Under the pieces are notes generated by a model that did no database searches, was not told the DNA's origin, and worked only from the letters and a program-made list of their open reading frames with translations. From the NCBI GenBank assembly GCA_022316685.1, contig JAKJHU010001342.1, positions 1-64,000 of the forward strand: 64,000 bases of DNA, written 5' to 3'. This document shows, in pieces, positions 24,201 to 36,600 of this stretch (its first letter is position 1; every line of letters starts with the position of its first letter). This DNA is from Progne subis subis. Taxonomy: Eukaryota; Chordata; Aves; Passeriformes; Hirundinidae. Both the position numbers and the translations under genes were made by a program.

Positions 24201-26813
24201 TTTTCCTCTCCAGCACCATCTCCAGCTCAAGCGTGTCCTGCTCCTCCTCCTCCTCCGCACTCTCTCCTGACTGCACCACGCTGCACAGATCCTCCTGCCC
24301 CGTGTCTTCCAAGGGATCCCTGCTGGGCTCTGGCTCTTCAGGGGCAGCTGGCGCCTCTTCCACTTTCACCTCCTCTTCCAGAGGCGGTTCAACCTCTTCT
24401 TTGCAGATCACTTTCCTCCTCCAGCGCTCCTCTTCCTCCTTCACCACGTCTGGCAGGAGTGGGGCCAGGAGGGCCGCAGCCACTCCCTTCCTCTCTTCCT
24501 CACTGTTGGAGAGAGCCTGCACTCCTTCATTCACTTCCTGTAGGATGAGCTACGTGTGAGCTTTCTGGCAGCTGCCTGGGAAAGAGCCCGTGCTGCCAGG
24601 CCCCTCCTAGTGCTGTGGATGGAGGAGAGCAGCCCAGCTGCTTCCCAGGAAGCCCAAAGAGGTGCCTGCAAGCCCCACGGCAGCCAGAATCCACACAACT
24701 GACCTTCTTCACCTCCCGCTTGCTGAGGCTGGTCCCACGGCCAGCGCTGCCAGGGGTCCCTTTCTCCTGAGGGAATGGCTCCGTGGCTGCCATGAAGCTG
24801 CCGTTGGTGCCTGCCACAGTGCTGCTGAGGAAGAGGAAAGGGAATGAAGGGTGGGATCAAGACAACATCCCCCAGGGCAACATCCTGGAGCTCTTGCCCA
24901 CCTGTGCTGGTAATGCTGCAGACCCTGGACCTGCGTCGCCAAGTACTGCGGCAGCTCCCAGGTCACCTCGTTGCTCTGGGTGTTCCAATAATAGTAGCAG
25001 CCAGTGTTCTCATCCCACACCTCCTGCCAGTCGCCCATCTCCAGCTCTCCCACTGCCAGAGGGACAAGGACAGCCCGTCACTCCCCTCTCCCCAGTGACA
25101 CCCGTCTGTCAGCACCCTCTTTGGAGAGAGGAGCGGCGCTCACCTCCAGCCAGCGAGCACTGGGTGTCATACTGCCACTCCGGTGCCGGTGCCGAGCCCG
25201 TGCCGTTGGCTGTGCCCGGCGATGGGGCCGTGCCCGAGTCCTTCGGCTCCGGGCGTGGAGGTGTGGGGGGCGGCACGGAGGAGGAGGAGGAAGAGGAGGC
25301 AGCAGGTGGGCTCAGCGGGCTGCGGAAGGGCCGTGATGGCATCAATCTCCTGTACAAACAGCATCCCATCGTGAGGCTCAAATACCAAGCCAAATCAAAG
25401 AACTTCCTGCATGAGGACAATGTCTCGGACCGTGAAATTCCCCTCCTCCCGCCATCCCTCCCTCCCCATATCCTCGCCGGAGTGGCACTCACAGCCAGGA
25501 AGTTTGCCAGGGTGCTGTCGATGTCAGCAGAGTTGCTGCCGTTGGCATCCACGGAACGGGCCGGCTTCTCCGGGGTCTCGCCCTCCTCATCATCGCTGTC
25601 GGCGTAGGCACCCAGCAGGCACAAACCTCCTGGAGAAGGGAGAGCAAATCCTCAGGGGAATCCTCCTGCTGCCACAGGGCAGTGGATGCCACCCCCCACC
25701 CTCCGCTCCAGGTGCCACTGCCATCCCAGGGGGAACAGGTACAAGCGCAAACGGCAGGCACAGCCCGGGGGGAATCAGCATGGGAACAAGGAACAAAATG
25801 CACATAAAGACGAACAACCGCCTCTTGGGAAAGAACAGCACCATCAAAATAATTAAAAAGCAAACAACTCCAGCCCCTAAGTGGATTATTTCAGAAAGAG
25901 TTAACTCTATTTCCTTGAAAATAATGGTAAAACGTGGTTAACACCCTGTCTTAAAAATAGGGGGCTATGGAGAGGGGAACACAGTCCCAGAAAAAACCTA
26001 CCACACTTACTACAGAAAACCAACACTCAGCACCTCCAAAAACTATTTGGAACCCCAGCCCCGCACTTTTAGGACCAAAACCCCATATATATGACCAAAA
26101 TCACACAAAGGACCAAACTCCGACATTTAGGACCCCCAAGCCTCCACATCTAGTATCAAAACCGGCTAAACTTAGGACAAAAGTCCACTTTTAGTACCAA
26201 ACTCCCCCACATTTTGAACTTAAAAAAACCCACAAACCCACAAACAATCGTGTTTGGACCCCAAAAATGACATCTGAGGATGAACTTCCCCCAAATTTAA
26301 GGCAAAAAGCCCCACTTATAACCAGAACTCCAACATTATTTTATCATTAGTGTGCATCGGGGGCCGCAAGCACCCCTAAATCCTTAAGTTCTCCCATAGT
26401 TTTTTAGGAGGGATGCAATCCCGCGTCTCACCCCAGAGCGCTCCCTTACCTGTGGCCTTGACCGCGGCGGGAGCGGGAGGCGGCGGATTGGGGGGGTTGC
26501 GGGGCGGCTCCGCCACGGTCTCGGGCTCATCTGCGGGGCAGAAGCGTCAATTACGGGGGGCTCAGAATGAAAGGATCTCCGGGGAGGGCGGATCGGCACC
26601 CCCCGGTCCCGCTAGGCCGCGCTAGGCCGCACTAGGCCGCGCCCCGCCAACAAAGCGCCCCCCGCTTCCACCCGCCTTCTTCGCCATACCCGGCTCGGAG
26701 CCCGAGTCGCCCCCCTCGCCCGCGGCTCCTGCCGCCTCGTCGCGGCGCGGCGCGGGCGGGGAGAGCTGCAGGATGGGCCGGCGGCCGGGCGCGGCCCGCG
26801 CCTTCTTCCCCAT
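15219..26813 (-). CDS. FNBP4: Formin-binding protein 4 (two WW domains); apparent 1-nt frameshift in exon 4
   Basis: Nuclear WW-domain protein that binds proline-rich formins. Sixteen exons: 26690-26813 (ATG), 26450-26530, 25493-25629, 25144-25349, 24902-25052, 24704-24821/24824, 24199-24537, 23903-24113, 20485-20603, 18291-18395, 17874-18007, 16748-16929, 16283-16596, 15662-16192, 15416-15573, 15219-15309 (TGA). The N-terminus MGKKARAAPGRRPILQLSPP is close to human. WW1 is in exon 5 (GDWQEVWDENTGCYYYW) and WW2 spans exons 11-12 (GWSCHWDREHRRYFYVN). Exons 13-14 carry poly-Pro runs, and the C-terminus has ANFEALPEDWRSRLKRRK. Exon 4 enters in phase 0 and must leave in phase 1, but it is 206 nt (2 mod 3). 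One extra base (or two missing) therefore breaks the frame between EIDAITALPQPAEP and PPPTPPRPEPKDSG. Without it the protein would be 999 residues (human 1017). Confidence 0.93.
20834..22324 (+). mobile_element. LTR-retrotransposon insertion, probably a solo LTR, in FNBP4 intron 8
   Basis: The element starts TATCATGGGTTAGCA (TG mutated to TA) and ends ACCATTACA, about 1,491 bp. It is flanked by identical 5-bp GGAGG at 20829-20833 and 22325-22329, a target-site duplication. The ends fit the TGTCATGG...CCATTACA style of avian endogenous retrovirus LTRs. The 3' part is AT-rich, with AATAAA near 22181. No gag, pol or env frame is visible. Orientation is tentative, based on the AATAAA and the ends. 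Confidence 0.65.
22955..23270 (+). repeat. CR1 LINE 3' end in FNBP4 intron 8
   Basis: Sense CR1 tail: 'gacaagaggaaacaacctgaa', 'gtgccaggggaggatta', 'ccatccctggagggatttaa', ending with the 'aggattctaca' tail. Confidence 0.85.
26040..26345. repeat. A/C-rich ~20-bp minisatellite in FNBP4 intron 2
   Basis: Degenerate copies of a roughly 20-22-bp unit like 'ggaccaaaactccacattta' run through the stretch. Base composition is AT/C-rich, unlike the GC-rich surroundings. The rest of this intron (25640-26040) shows nothing recognisable. Confidence 0.65.
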
Positions 26814-26950
26814 GGCGGCGGCGGCGGCGGCGGCTGCGCCTCAGGGCTGTGGCCGCGCGCGCCGCGCAGGGGGCGGGGCGCTGACGTCACGGGGCGGTGC
26901 CCGAGCGAGACGCGCCCCTGGGGGCGGGATGCGAGCGCGCGCTCCCTAAG
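26814..26950 (-). promoter_or_regulatory. FNBP4: FNBP4 CpG promoter with CRE and CGG run
   Basis: The sequence directly upstream of the FNBP4 ATG has a run of about eight CGG/CCG triplets (26813-26836) and a perfect TGACGTCA at 26882-26889, in a CpG-rich setting. Confidence 0.5.
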
Positions 26951-27351
26951 GATGGGCACGAGCCGGAGGTAACGGATCCATCCGGCCCTGCGGCACCGTC
27001 CCGCACACCGTGATCCTAGATGTCCATCCTATCCCAGAGCGCCGTCCTGCCCCACAGCCCAGTGCTGACCTCCAGGGGTGTGGTCCTACGCTATCCTATA
27101 GCACAATCCGATAGTTCTCCCTGGGGGCTATAGCTCCTTATTATCCTATACCCTCTTCCCTTGGAACATCCTCCGAGCTATATCCACTGGGCATATAGCT
27201 CCATCCTTCCCCGGGGCCCTACAGCCCCATCCTGCCTTGTATCCCAGCCCTAGGGCAAGGGCAGTATGGGGATGACCCCTGGAGAGAAGCACCACAGACC
27301 CTGCTTTTCCCACCAAGTCCTCCTTATGCACGCCTGAAATAACACTTTCAT
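26951..27351. other. FNBP4-NUP160 spacer
   Basis: Short spacer with loosely repeated 'tatcctata..cccc' sequence around 27010-27250. No gene, RNA or complete mobile element is recognised. Confidence 0.4.
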
Positions 27352-27357
27352 TTTATT
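27352..27357 (-). promoter_or_regulatory. NUP160: Poly(A) signal of NUP160
   Basis: TTTATT on plus is AATAAA on minus, about 255 bp past the NUP160 TAG. Confidence 0.75.
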
Positions 27358-27610
27358 AAAGTCGATCCAAAAAACATACCAATAAATAAAAGAAATTCCC
27401 AGAAGTTCCATGTCTGGAGGAGGCAGCGAGCAAGGGGGTGTCACGGCCACACACCCCAGCTCTGTCTCTCATCCACTGCCCGCAAAAGGGACAGCGAGGG
27501 GACACACCCATTGGCGCTCCACCTCCCTCAACCGGATCCTCATGGAAAAACAATGGGTAAAACCAGCACCGCGGGGTGGGACGGTGACGCTCCTGGGGAT
27601 GTAACCTGGA

Positions 27611-30600
27611 CTAGGGCCGGCAGTACAGGCGCTCCATGGTGGCCACGCTGACCTTCTGCTGGTAGTCCTCCATCTTGTCGTTTAGCTTCTCGTAGAGCTG
27701 CGAGAGGCAAGGAGTGAGGAGGGATCCCACCCCGTCCCCCCACCCCTCCCAGCCCATCCCGCTGTTCGGGAGCTCGGTACCCACCACGACGCTGTTCTCG
27801 CTGGCGCTGCTCTCCCGCAGCGCCTGCAGCAGCTGGTCGATGGCAGTGTAGGGAAGCCACATCGTGGGGGACGCCGGGGACAGAGGCACCTGGAATAGAC
27901 AGGAACCCTTCCATCGTGTCCCCGAGGAAGATCCCGCCACATCCCAACAGCGGGTGAGCTCACCTCGATCCCAAAATACTGGTGCCCTTTGCCCAGCACA
28001 GCGTCCACGTACTCCAGGACCAAATCCACGGCCTCCTCCAGCAGGTCGTAGTTCAGGTACAGGCGCAGCAGCTCAGCAGCGTCCACCTTCCTGCCAGGAA
28101 GAGGGAAACTCAGCTAGGGAATGTGACCAGGCTGAGAGAACCTGCTCTGGCAGGTGTCCATTGGAGTGAGGGTGATACAGCAGCTCTGGGACAGCTGGAA
28201 TTTTGGGGTTTTTGGGGACAGCTATCTCCCTGTTCTCACCTTGTAGCTGTTAATGAGCCAGTTGGGCAGAGGGATCCCGTGTGCCAGGAGCTTGTTGATG
28301 ACGCAGCGATGGTACAGGCTGTTCTGGGAGGGGTAACGCTCCAAGTAGGATGACAGCAGCCTCCAGGCTTCATCTGTGGCACTGCAAGGAAACAATTCCC
28401 CATGGAACACACGCCAGCAACTCCTGCCCAAACTGTGTGCTCCATGTGGGGACAGGGTGGAAGCACAGCTCTCCCCACATCCTGTGCCCACAGTTCTGGC
28501 GTAAGGGATTTTAAGGATCCGTGACCCTCTGTATTTGCACGGAGCTCCTGCCTCCAGATCCTCCTCCTAAACTGCCGAGATAAACCTACCTGGACTCCTT
28601 TGGTGGTGACCAGAGCCGAGAGCTGGTTTGCTGCCAGCCAGTCCCAGGCCTTTGCCTGTGCCGCTTCCCCTCCCAGCTGGAGCTTGATGCACCTGCATGA
28701 CCAAAAGCCATGGAGAAGGGAGGGTCCCTTCAGAACCCAGCCCCTCCCCACCGATATCAAAGCCACCCTTTGCAGGACTATTCCCAATGAACAACCCAGC
28801 TGGACTGCCAGGGAGAGAGCCTGAGCCCCTGCATCCCTCCATCCAGCCCTGCATCCCCTGAGGTGGGAGGGCACCCGGACCTACTTGAAGGTCAGGCCCT
28901 CAAAGATGGGCGTCAAGGGCAGCTTGAAGGTTTGGCACAGCGTGATGGCCGAGTCGAAGAGCCCGGCCCGGACCAGCAGAGACACCGTTTCCTCAGGCGT
29001 GGAGTTGCCTGAAGGAGAGGAAGAGCAGGTAAAGGCTCCCTGAGTAACACCCCAGTGCTCACCAGGGCCAGGCCCTGTGTTTTTCATGGAGAGACACAGC
29101 AGCAGGGCGCCAACAGCCTCGAACACCCTGCAGCAGTACTCCTCAGTCCATGGCTGGAGGCCTTCCTGGCTTCCAGAGCATCCCATGAGCCCAGGAGCTA
29201 TCCCTGAAGGGACTAGACAGAGCAGCTGTGACCCACAGAGGTGTCCCTGGAGAGGAACTGGAGAGGGACACAGGTAGCAATACCTGACAGGCAACTGCTG
29301 CTGCTGTTTAGAATCATTGAATTGTTAAGGCTGGAAAAAGATCCCCAAGATCATTGAGGTTAGGGAGGGGACTGCATCCAAGCAAACAAGGCATCAGCTC
29401 CGCCAGAACAGAAACTGTGGCACTTGGCTCCCTGCGTCACCACTGTGCCCTCAAAGCAGCTGTTCCATCTTTTCCCTGCAATCCCACACTGGGAAGTCAC
29501 CTCCTCCTGACATTTAGAGGGGAAAGATGTGGACATGTTGTGTAACTTGTACCACAGGTACTAAAAGACTCCAGGTGGGAAGAGTTTTACCTTCCTGCTT
29601 CCCAGAAAGGAACAACTCTCACAACACTTTAGCAGCATTCCTCAAAGCAGGACTGTCCAGGAAAATTAATTTTTCAGCGGTTAAAAAGGTTGGATTTGAT
29701 GATCTTGGAGGTCTTTTCCAACCTTAATAATTCTATGCTTCCATGATTGCCAAAATGCCTTTTTCTGTCCCAACTCAGCCCCACTGCAGACCACCAGAGC
29801 TTGGAAAAGCCAAAAAAAAAGGTGGAAAACTTGAAACTGGTTCTCCTGATGAAGTCCGTGGCTGGATTTCGTAGCAGGGATAGGAATCTGATGGTCCCTG
29901 GCAGCTTCTGGATTTGCCTCAGGGAGGGGACAGCGTGGCTGAACAGCCCTCACCTGCCACTGCTGCTGCCGACACGTCGTGCTCCACCAGTGTCAGCCGG
30001 ATCCGCGCCAGCAGACATTCCCTCTCCAAATCCTCCAGCTCCAGGATCTCGATCTGGCGAGTGGCTGGAACAGATGGATACTGGGCTCTCAGTACTTCAA
30101 AAAGGGCTCTTTTGGCACTGTGCAGAACGTCGTGGAATCACGGAATGGTTTGGGACGGAAGGGACCTTAAAACTCATCCACTTCCATGGGCAGGGATACC
30201 TTCCACCATCCCAGGCTGCTCCGAGCCCTGTCCGACCTGACTTTGGATACTGCCAGGGATGGGGCAGCCACAGCTTCTCTGGGCAACCTGTGCTGGTTGC
30301 ACCCTCCCAGGGAAGAATTTCTTCCCAACATTCCATCTAGTCCCTCCCTCTGTCAATGTGAAGCCATTCCCTCCTGTCCTGGCACTCCATCCCTTGTCCA
30401 AAGCCCCTATCCAGCTCTCTTGGAGACTCTGAAGACACTGAAGAGGTTCCAAGGTCTCCCTGGAGCCCTTGAAAAAGCATCTCTACATCCCTCTGCCATC
30501 CTAAGAGGATTTGTACCCCAAAAAGCACCAAAGGAATGATCAGGATTTGCTGACTCTTCCCTGCTCCCTTGACTGTGCTTATTGTCCTTGATACCATCCC

Positions 30601-33600
30601 CCTGCTCCTCCTTCTCCAGATGTTAGATAATATTTGGGAACAGCTGCTGCTTTGCCTGCCAGGCACACACCACAAAAAAAAAAAAATCCTCTTCAGAAAA
30701 AGCAGGTTTAAAAATACCTGACCTTAAATTTTCCTTCTGGAACACTGAGGATAACCTGATCCCACATCCTGGGCTGTGGCAGACACAGGCAGAGTTTATT
30801 CCTGACAGGATTTCCAAGGGTACAAACAGCCTTGAACAATTAGAAATTGCCTCAAATAGCTGACTTTGTTTTAAATTACGAGCTACTTCCACTAAAAAAA
30901 AAAGTACTATGAAGGAATCAAGCTGTTAGGAGCAGGCGTAGGAGCTTCTTGGGGAAAGTGCTGTATTCCTTGGGGAACAGCGGTGGCATGTTGCAACTGG
31001 GAGACACTGGGAGACTTAATGAGCTTAAAATCCCACAAATTATTGATCTGGCGGAGGTAGGATCCGCCCTGAGCCGATCTCCCAGCTCACATGGGAGCTG
31101 CAGAGGCATGGGAAGGACCAGGACTGGACACTTACTGGGAACAGCCATGCACTCCCCATCGTGGCTCCTCTTCGGGGACGCTCCAGGGCGCTCGTACTTG
31201 CGGGAAAAAGCAGAAAGAGGTTTTATACCCACCTGGTTTCTGAAGGATAGATCACTGACAGGATAAATCCCAACAAGAGCTCTCCATTTCAAGCCTTGAT
31301 TTGGAGCAGGGAAGCTGTGCAGCCCCTTGGGAACTCAGGTTACTTTATCCCTGGCTATCAGGAACATCAGGATCAGGTGACCAGGCTGCAGCCTGAGCCC
31401 TGACTGGGATTTGAAACACAACCCCCATTACACTAACTCTCCTCTGGACTGGTATTCCAGCTGTTCACACTCCCCAAAACATTTGCTGTCTCCAACACAA
31501 GGTGATATACTTCCCTTTCTATCCTCCAGCCCAGTCTCAAAAGTTATCCTGCTCCCCCCCTGCCCTAAAAAGAGGGGAATGGCACAAGGGTGATGGACAG
31601 GATGGATGAGCCGGGCAAGACAGTCGGCCATGAGCAGCAGATTAAGAAGCCCAACGTCTCTGTTGCCATCAGAAAGGATTTTGGAAGCTCCTTTCCACGA
31701 AGTTCAGCATCCTTACCACAGCTCCAGAGGCTGGCTGCACTATCCAGGCGTATTCCGGGCGGATCAACCGCAGGCAGTTAATGGCAGCCAGGAAACAATT
31801 CCCCTGTTTCTGGAGCCCTCGGAGTGTCCTCACCTCCCTGCCCAGCCGCATGCCGTACTCAAACATCACTGTCCCAGCTGAAAGCAGGGAAAAGCGCGTC
31901 AGCCTCCAGCCTGGAGAGGCCACACACCTGGCAAGGGGCAGGGAAACGGTGTCCCAGGTGGGTGAACAGGTACAAGGTGCCCATCCCAAGCTTTACCTTT
32001 CCGGTAGTTGTGCCGGTACACGTGGAAGGCGTAGAGCAGCTCGTAGTAGTTGTGAGTCATCAGATCCACGGCCCGAGCGTGGGACTCGATGATCCCAACG
32101 ACCTGCAGCACATGGAGGCTCTGGTGGGTCCATAATCCCTTTAAAGGGAGGGGCTGTGCCCCTCCCCACCGAGCCGTGATCCCAGCGCAGGATTACCTCA
32201 TTGTGCAGGTTCACGTAAGGGAATTCCACCAGGTCCTGGAGCTGGGAGCGCTCGCAGAGAACCACCACTAGCTGGCGTAGGCAGTCCAGCTGCCTGCAGA
32301 GGGAAGCAGGAATAAACCCAGGAGCAGGAACAAACATGGGATTTAAGCCACAAACAACCACTTTGTGACATCTGCTTCCGGATGAGCTCGGCAGGTTTTT
32401 TCCCTGGCTTAGAACCAACTTAAACCTTCAAGTTTCTGCTGTGCTGGAAGCAGAGATCCTCTGGAGAGGCTTCTCAGGAGGGCAGTCTCCCTCCCTGAAT
32501 CAGTCAAAAAGTATTCCTGTTTCTCCCCTGTTATTCCAACATTTTTCTCTGCTAGGATAAAGCTTTCTCCACCCAGCTCACTTTCCACACTGAAAACTCA
32601 ACGGTAAACCTTTTCTTTATTAAACAAAATCAACTTGGCTCCTACAGCCTTTTAAACACAGAATGCTACACATGATCCTTCAGTCTCTTCCCTGTTTTTT
32701 TTTCTTCCCATTTTCCTCTTTTGAGAGGGTGCCAATAGCAGGTGTCCTTCAGACGAACATCCAAAAACAAACCCTACCTTTTCAAACCCACCTCTACACA
32801 TTAACTTAATACAGCAGTCATGCCCTATCCTAAAGTGTCCTTTTCCTTTCAGTTTCATGGAAAAATGGGACCATTGACCTTCAAAAAAGGCTGTCACCTA
32901 CCTGCCTGGATCCGGGTTTTGCGTTAAGGCCACGTAGGCTTCGCTATTGTGCCCCAAATCCAAGTGATGCTTGAAGATGCAGGTCCTCAAAGTAGCCTGA
33001 AAACAGCACAAGTCAGTTATAAAAACCAGCAAGAAATTCCTGTGGAAGAGGTTTCCTGAAGGAGGAGCTTGCTGGGAAAGAAGTGTCTGTACCTGGCTTC
33101 TCCAGTCATCTGCTGATTCCATGATGGCCAGGGTGGCCAGCTCGATGACCAGCTCTGGCAAACCCAGCATCTCCAACAAGCGAAGGACCTGGGGGAGGAG
33201 AACGCTCCACTAAAGAGCTGGCAGGAGGGGTTTTGTTGGTTTATTTTAGGAGCTGGTCTTGCCCCTGAAGATTTTTAAGGGATTAGACTTTAAAAGGGAG
33301 TATTTGGGTAAATCGCAGGGATCTGGATGAAATCCCAGCACAACAGGACCAGGTTATAGCTTCTCTGGAGGATGCACCTCTGTGCATGGGGGATTTTTGA
33401 AGCTTTTCAGCACTAATGATTAGTTTTCTGGACCCTAAATCCAGGGGATCCCTCAGTAAGGGCCCAGCTCCAGGCTTGCAGCCTGCCTGAACCACGGCAT
33501 TATGCAGAAGAAGGATCCTATCTCAGTTTAAACATATCAATTTTAATTTGCCTCAGAGCTTAGTAACCTTTGCCTCAGGCAGCATCTTACAACGAGCCTG

Positions 33601-36600
33601 GACACGTCTGGCCTCTGCTTCCAGCAGCTGGATCTCATCCTGCCTTTTTTCTGCTGGATAACAAAGTCCTTAGCTGTTAGGAAACCAACAGGTGGAAAGT
33701 ACCTTAATTTCACACACTCAGCTTGTCATTATCCCCAAACAAGGTAAAGAAAGTACAGGTAGAGACGTTCCACAGTCCAAAAGCTAAGTCTTCTGAGGCT
33801 CAAGTCACTTCCCTCAAAGCCAGGGATCGAGCAGGAATTCCCTCTCTGGTGTGGCAGGACTTGGTGCCACTTTACCCGCTCAGGTCCGTACCTTGTTGTA
33901 GTACTGCAGGCGTGGCGTGGAGACCACCTCACCCTCCTCGGGCTGGATCAGCCTGTCCAGGAACTCCTCTCTTCCCACCTCAGAAGCAGCTTGGCAGAAG
34001 CAATCCAAAGCCTGGAAGCAGACCTGGAATCAGCTCGCTGTCCCCTCAGGTAACTGATCCACCGGCTGCAGAGGTGAGGGGACAACACTGCCTGTCCCAA
34101 GCTTGTGAGATCTTCCCAAGATCAGATGGCACCATGTCGCTCCAATCCCATCCCTTCCCAAAGGAGGAAGAGCTTGGGAAGGATTTTTCCTGTGCATCTC
34201 CTCCCTCCCAAAGGAAAAGGTCTCAGACCTCGGGAAGGCCTCACCTTGTGCCCTTCACCCATGACAAGGTAGCACCTGCCCATCATGAAGCAGCAGGAGC
34301 CCATGTTCACGTGGCACCATGGCTGCAGCAGTCGGATGTATTCCTGCGGGAGACAAGGAATGGGAGTTTGGATTCAGGTCGGTGCCAGCTTGTGATCTGC
34401 AGGCACCCAGGACCAGCAAGGTTCCGGTGGCCCCTTTAGTTACTGCAATCAGACAATTCCTGCTTCTCCAGCTCGAGGGCTGATCTTTCCAGCGCCTAAG
34501 TGCCTTTGATGCTGATCATGAAATCCTGAAATGGTTTGGGTTGGAAGGGACCCCTTAAGCCCATCCACACCCATGTCCCTGTGAAAGGCAGGGACACCTT
34601 CCACTATCCCAGGTTGATCCAAGCCCTGTCCAGCTGGCTTTGGACCCTTCCAGGGACGAGGCAGCCATAGCTTCTTGGAGCAACCTGTGCCAGGGCCTTA
34701 CCAACCCTGAGGAAGCATTTTTTTCCCAATATTCCATCTAGCTCTGCTCTCTCTCAGTACGAAGCTATTCCCTCCTGTCCTGTCAGTCTAAGTCCTTGTG
34801 CAAAGCCTCCCTCCAGCTCTCTTGGAGCGCCTTTAGGCACTGGAAGAGGCTCCCAGGAAACCTTGGAGCCTTCCCTTCTCCAGGCTGAACATTCTCCAGA
34901 GCAGAGCTGCTCCAGCCCCGTAAGGAGGAAGTTATCCCGAACATGGTTCAGGGAAAAAACTGCTCTGAACAGCTCCAGTGTCTGAATGAAGCACCTCAGA
35001 AACAGCTCTTTCATCCTGTTGCAGGGAACAGCAGGAGAAATGCGGGGGGCAGAGCGAAGGCTGCAGTACAATGGGCAAGGCAGGTGCTAGAAGGGGAATA
35101 CCTGTGCAGGAGAGGGCCAGCAGCCAAGGAAGCACAGGGATTACAGCATGTGGGAAGGAGTGCCGGTGGCACCAAGGGCACAGATAAAGTGAGATGACGA
35201 GCCTGGGCCTTTGCCAGCACAGCATCCTCGTCATCCTTGGAGAAGCAGCCATGTCCTGCTAGCAGGGCCGTGGGACTCAGCAGGAGCTGGGAGGAGAAAT
35301 GAGGACTTGGAAATCAAGTGACCTCTACAGGTGCACAAACCATCAGCACCTCTTGCCTCACCTCTCCTGGCCACGAGTCCTCTCAAAACCACGTGGCGAC
35401 GCACCCGGAGCTCGGATTGACTGCCTGGATTAGCGGCTACAAGGGATAAATCCTGCTCCAGCATGTCACACACGGAGAGGTTTGGCCTGTGTCCCAGGCC
35501 TCTGCTTTGTCACCAGACCGTCCCCGTGACCGCCTGCTCCTTGCAAGGAGCTTCCTGTACCCCCACAGTTCGGGTCACCATGCTCACAGCAAAGCTGCTG
35601 TTACCTCCCCGGGGTCAAGGCACTTAATCCAAGTTTTCGTGACCGACTGGGATCAGCGAGAGGAACAGAAGGCAGTGGGGAGGAGGAGGAGCTGGGGCTC
35701 TGTGGAGATAAAAGCCTGGAGGAGACAAAAGCGAGGCGAAAGAAATGCGAGGAGATTCAAAAGCCTGCACACATGCCAGGAGGGAGAAGATGCTGCTCCA
35801 AAAGCTCTGAAGAATTGAAATTCTTCTCTCAGATCTTCTCAGCAGCAACACAAAAGGAAGCAATTCAGCCCGCAGGTATGAGGGGCTGGGAGGATAAAAG
35901 GTTCTGCTGAAAACCAGGTCGTCACTAACAGCCTGCCTGGCCCTGGTGCCTCCAGGAATGCCCAGACAGGGATAAAGCATCACGTGGAGCTGCAGACAAG
36001 GAATTGTGCGGGTCAGAACTCAAGCACAAGCAACTCCAGCTGCCAAGAGCACAGGGAGAGAGGTGGAGGAACAGTGATCTAAAATACAGCAGTCTAAAAC
36101 TCCTGGAAACCAGGAGTTCACCGTCCCTGCTACTGGGATACCAAGAGCAGCCAAGGATGGAATGATGGCAGGTGTTTCTCACACTGTTTTTCACTAATGA
36201 GGATATTTAATAGATGAGCCCTTTCTGGGCTGAAGAAATCCTTCTGAACCCATGGGCAATCATGGGCAAAGGTGGTACAGGAAAGGCTGTGGACCAACAA
36301 GCTCCAGGATTGCTGGGATATTTAAACAGGCTCTGCAAAAATGTCTCAGGAGCGTGGTGTCAGCGCGGTCTGACAAGCCCTGGGAGATTAAACTCCTCCG
36401 TGGAAAGGGAATAGCAGCATAAACCTGAGTATCTGGATGCTCTTGAAAACAGATGAAAGAGAAAACACAGAAGATTTCTCCCCCTTGGCAGGGGAGTGGA
36501 ATGAGATGAGCTTAAAGGTCCTTCCCAACCCAAACTGCTCCGGGATTCCATGATCTGAAATCACTCCCCATCAAACACTCTGGAGCATTGTCTCAGCTCA

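Noticed and set aside
29680..30540. Small frames in NUP160 introns as novel proteins
   Set aside because: They are translations of CR1 3' ends, which recur elsewhere in the window.
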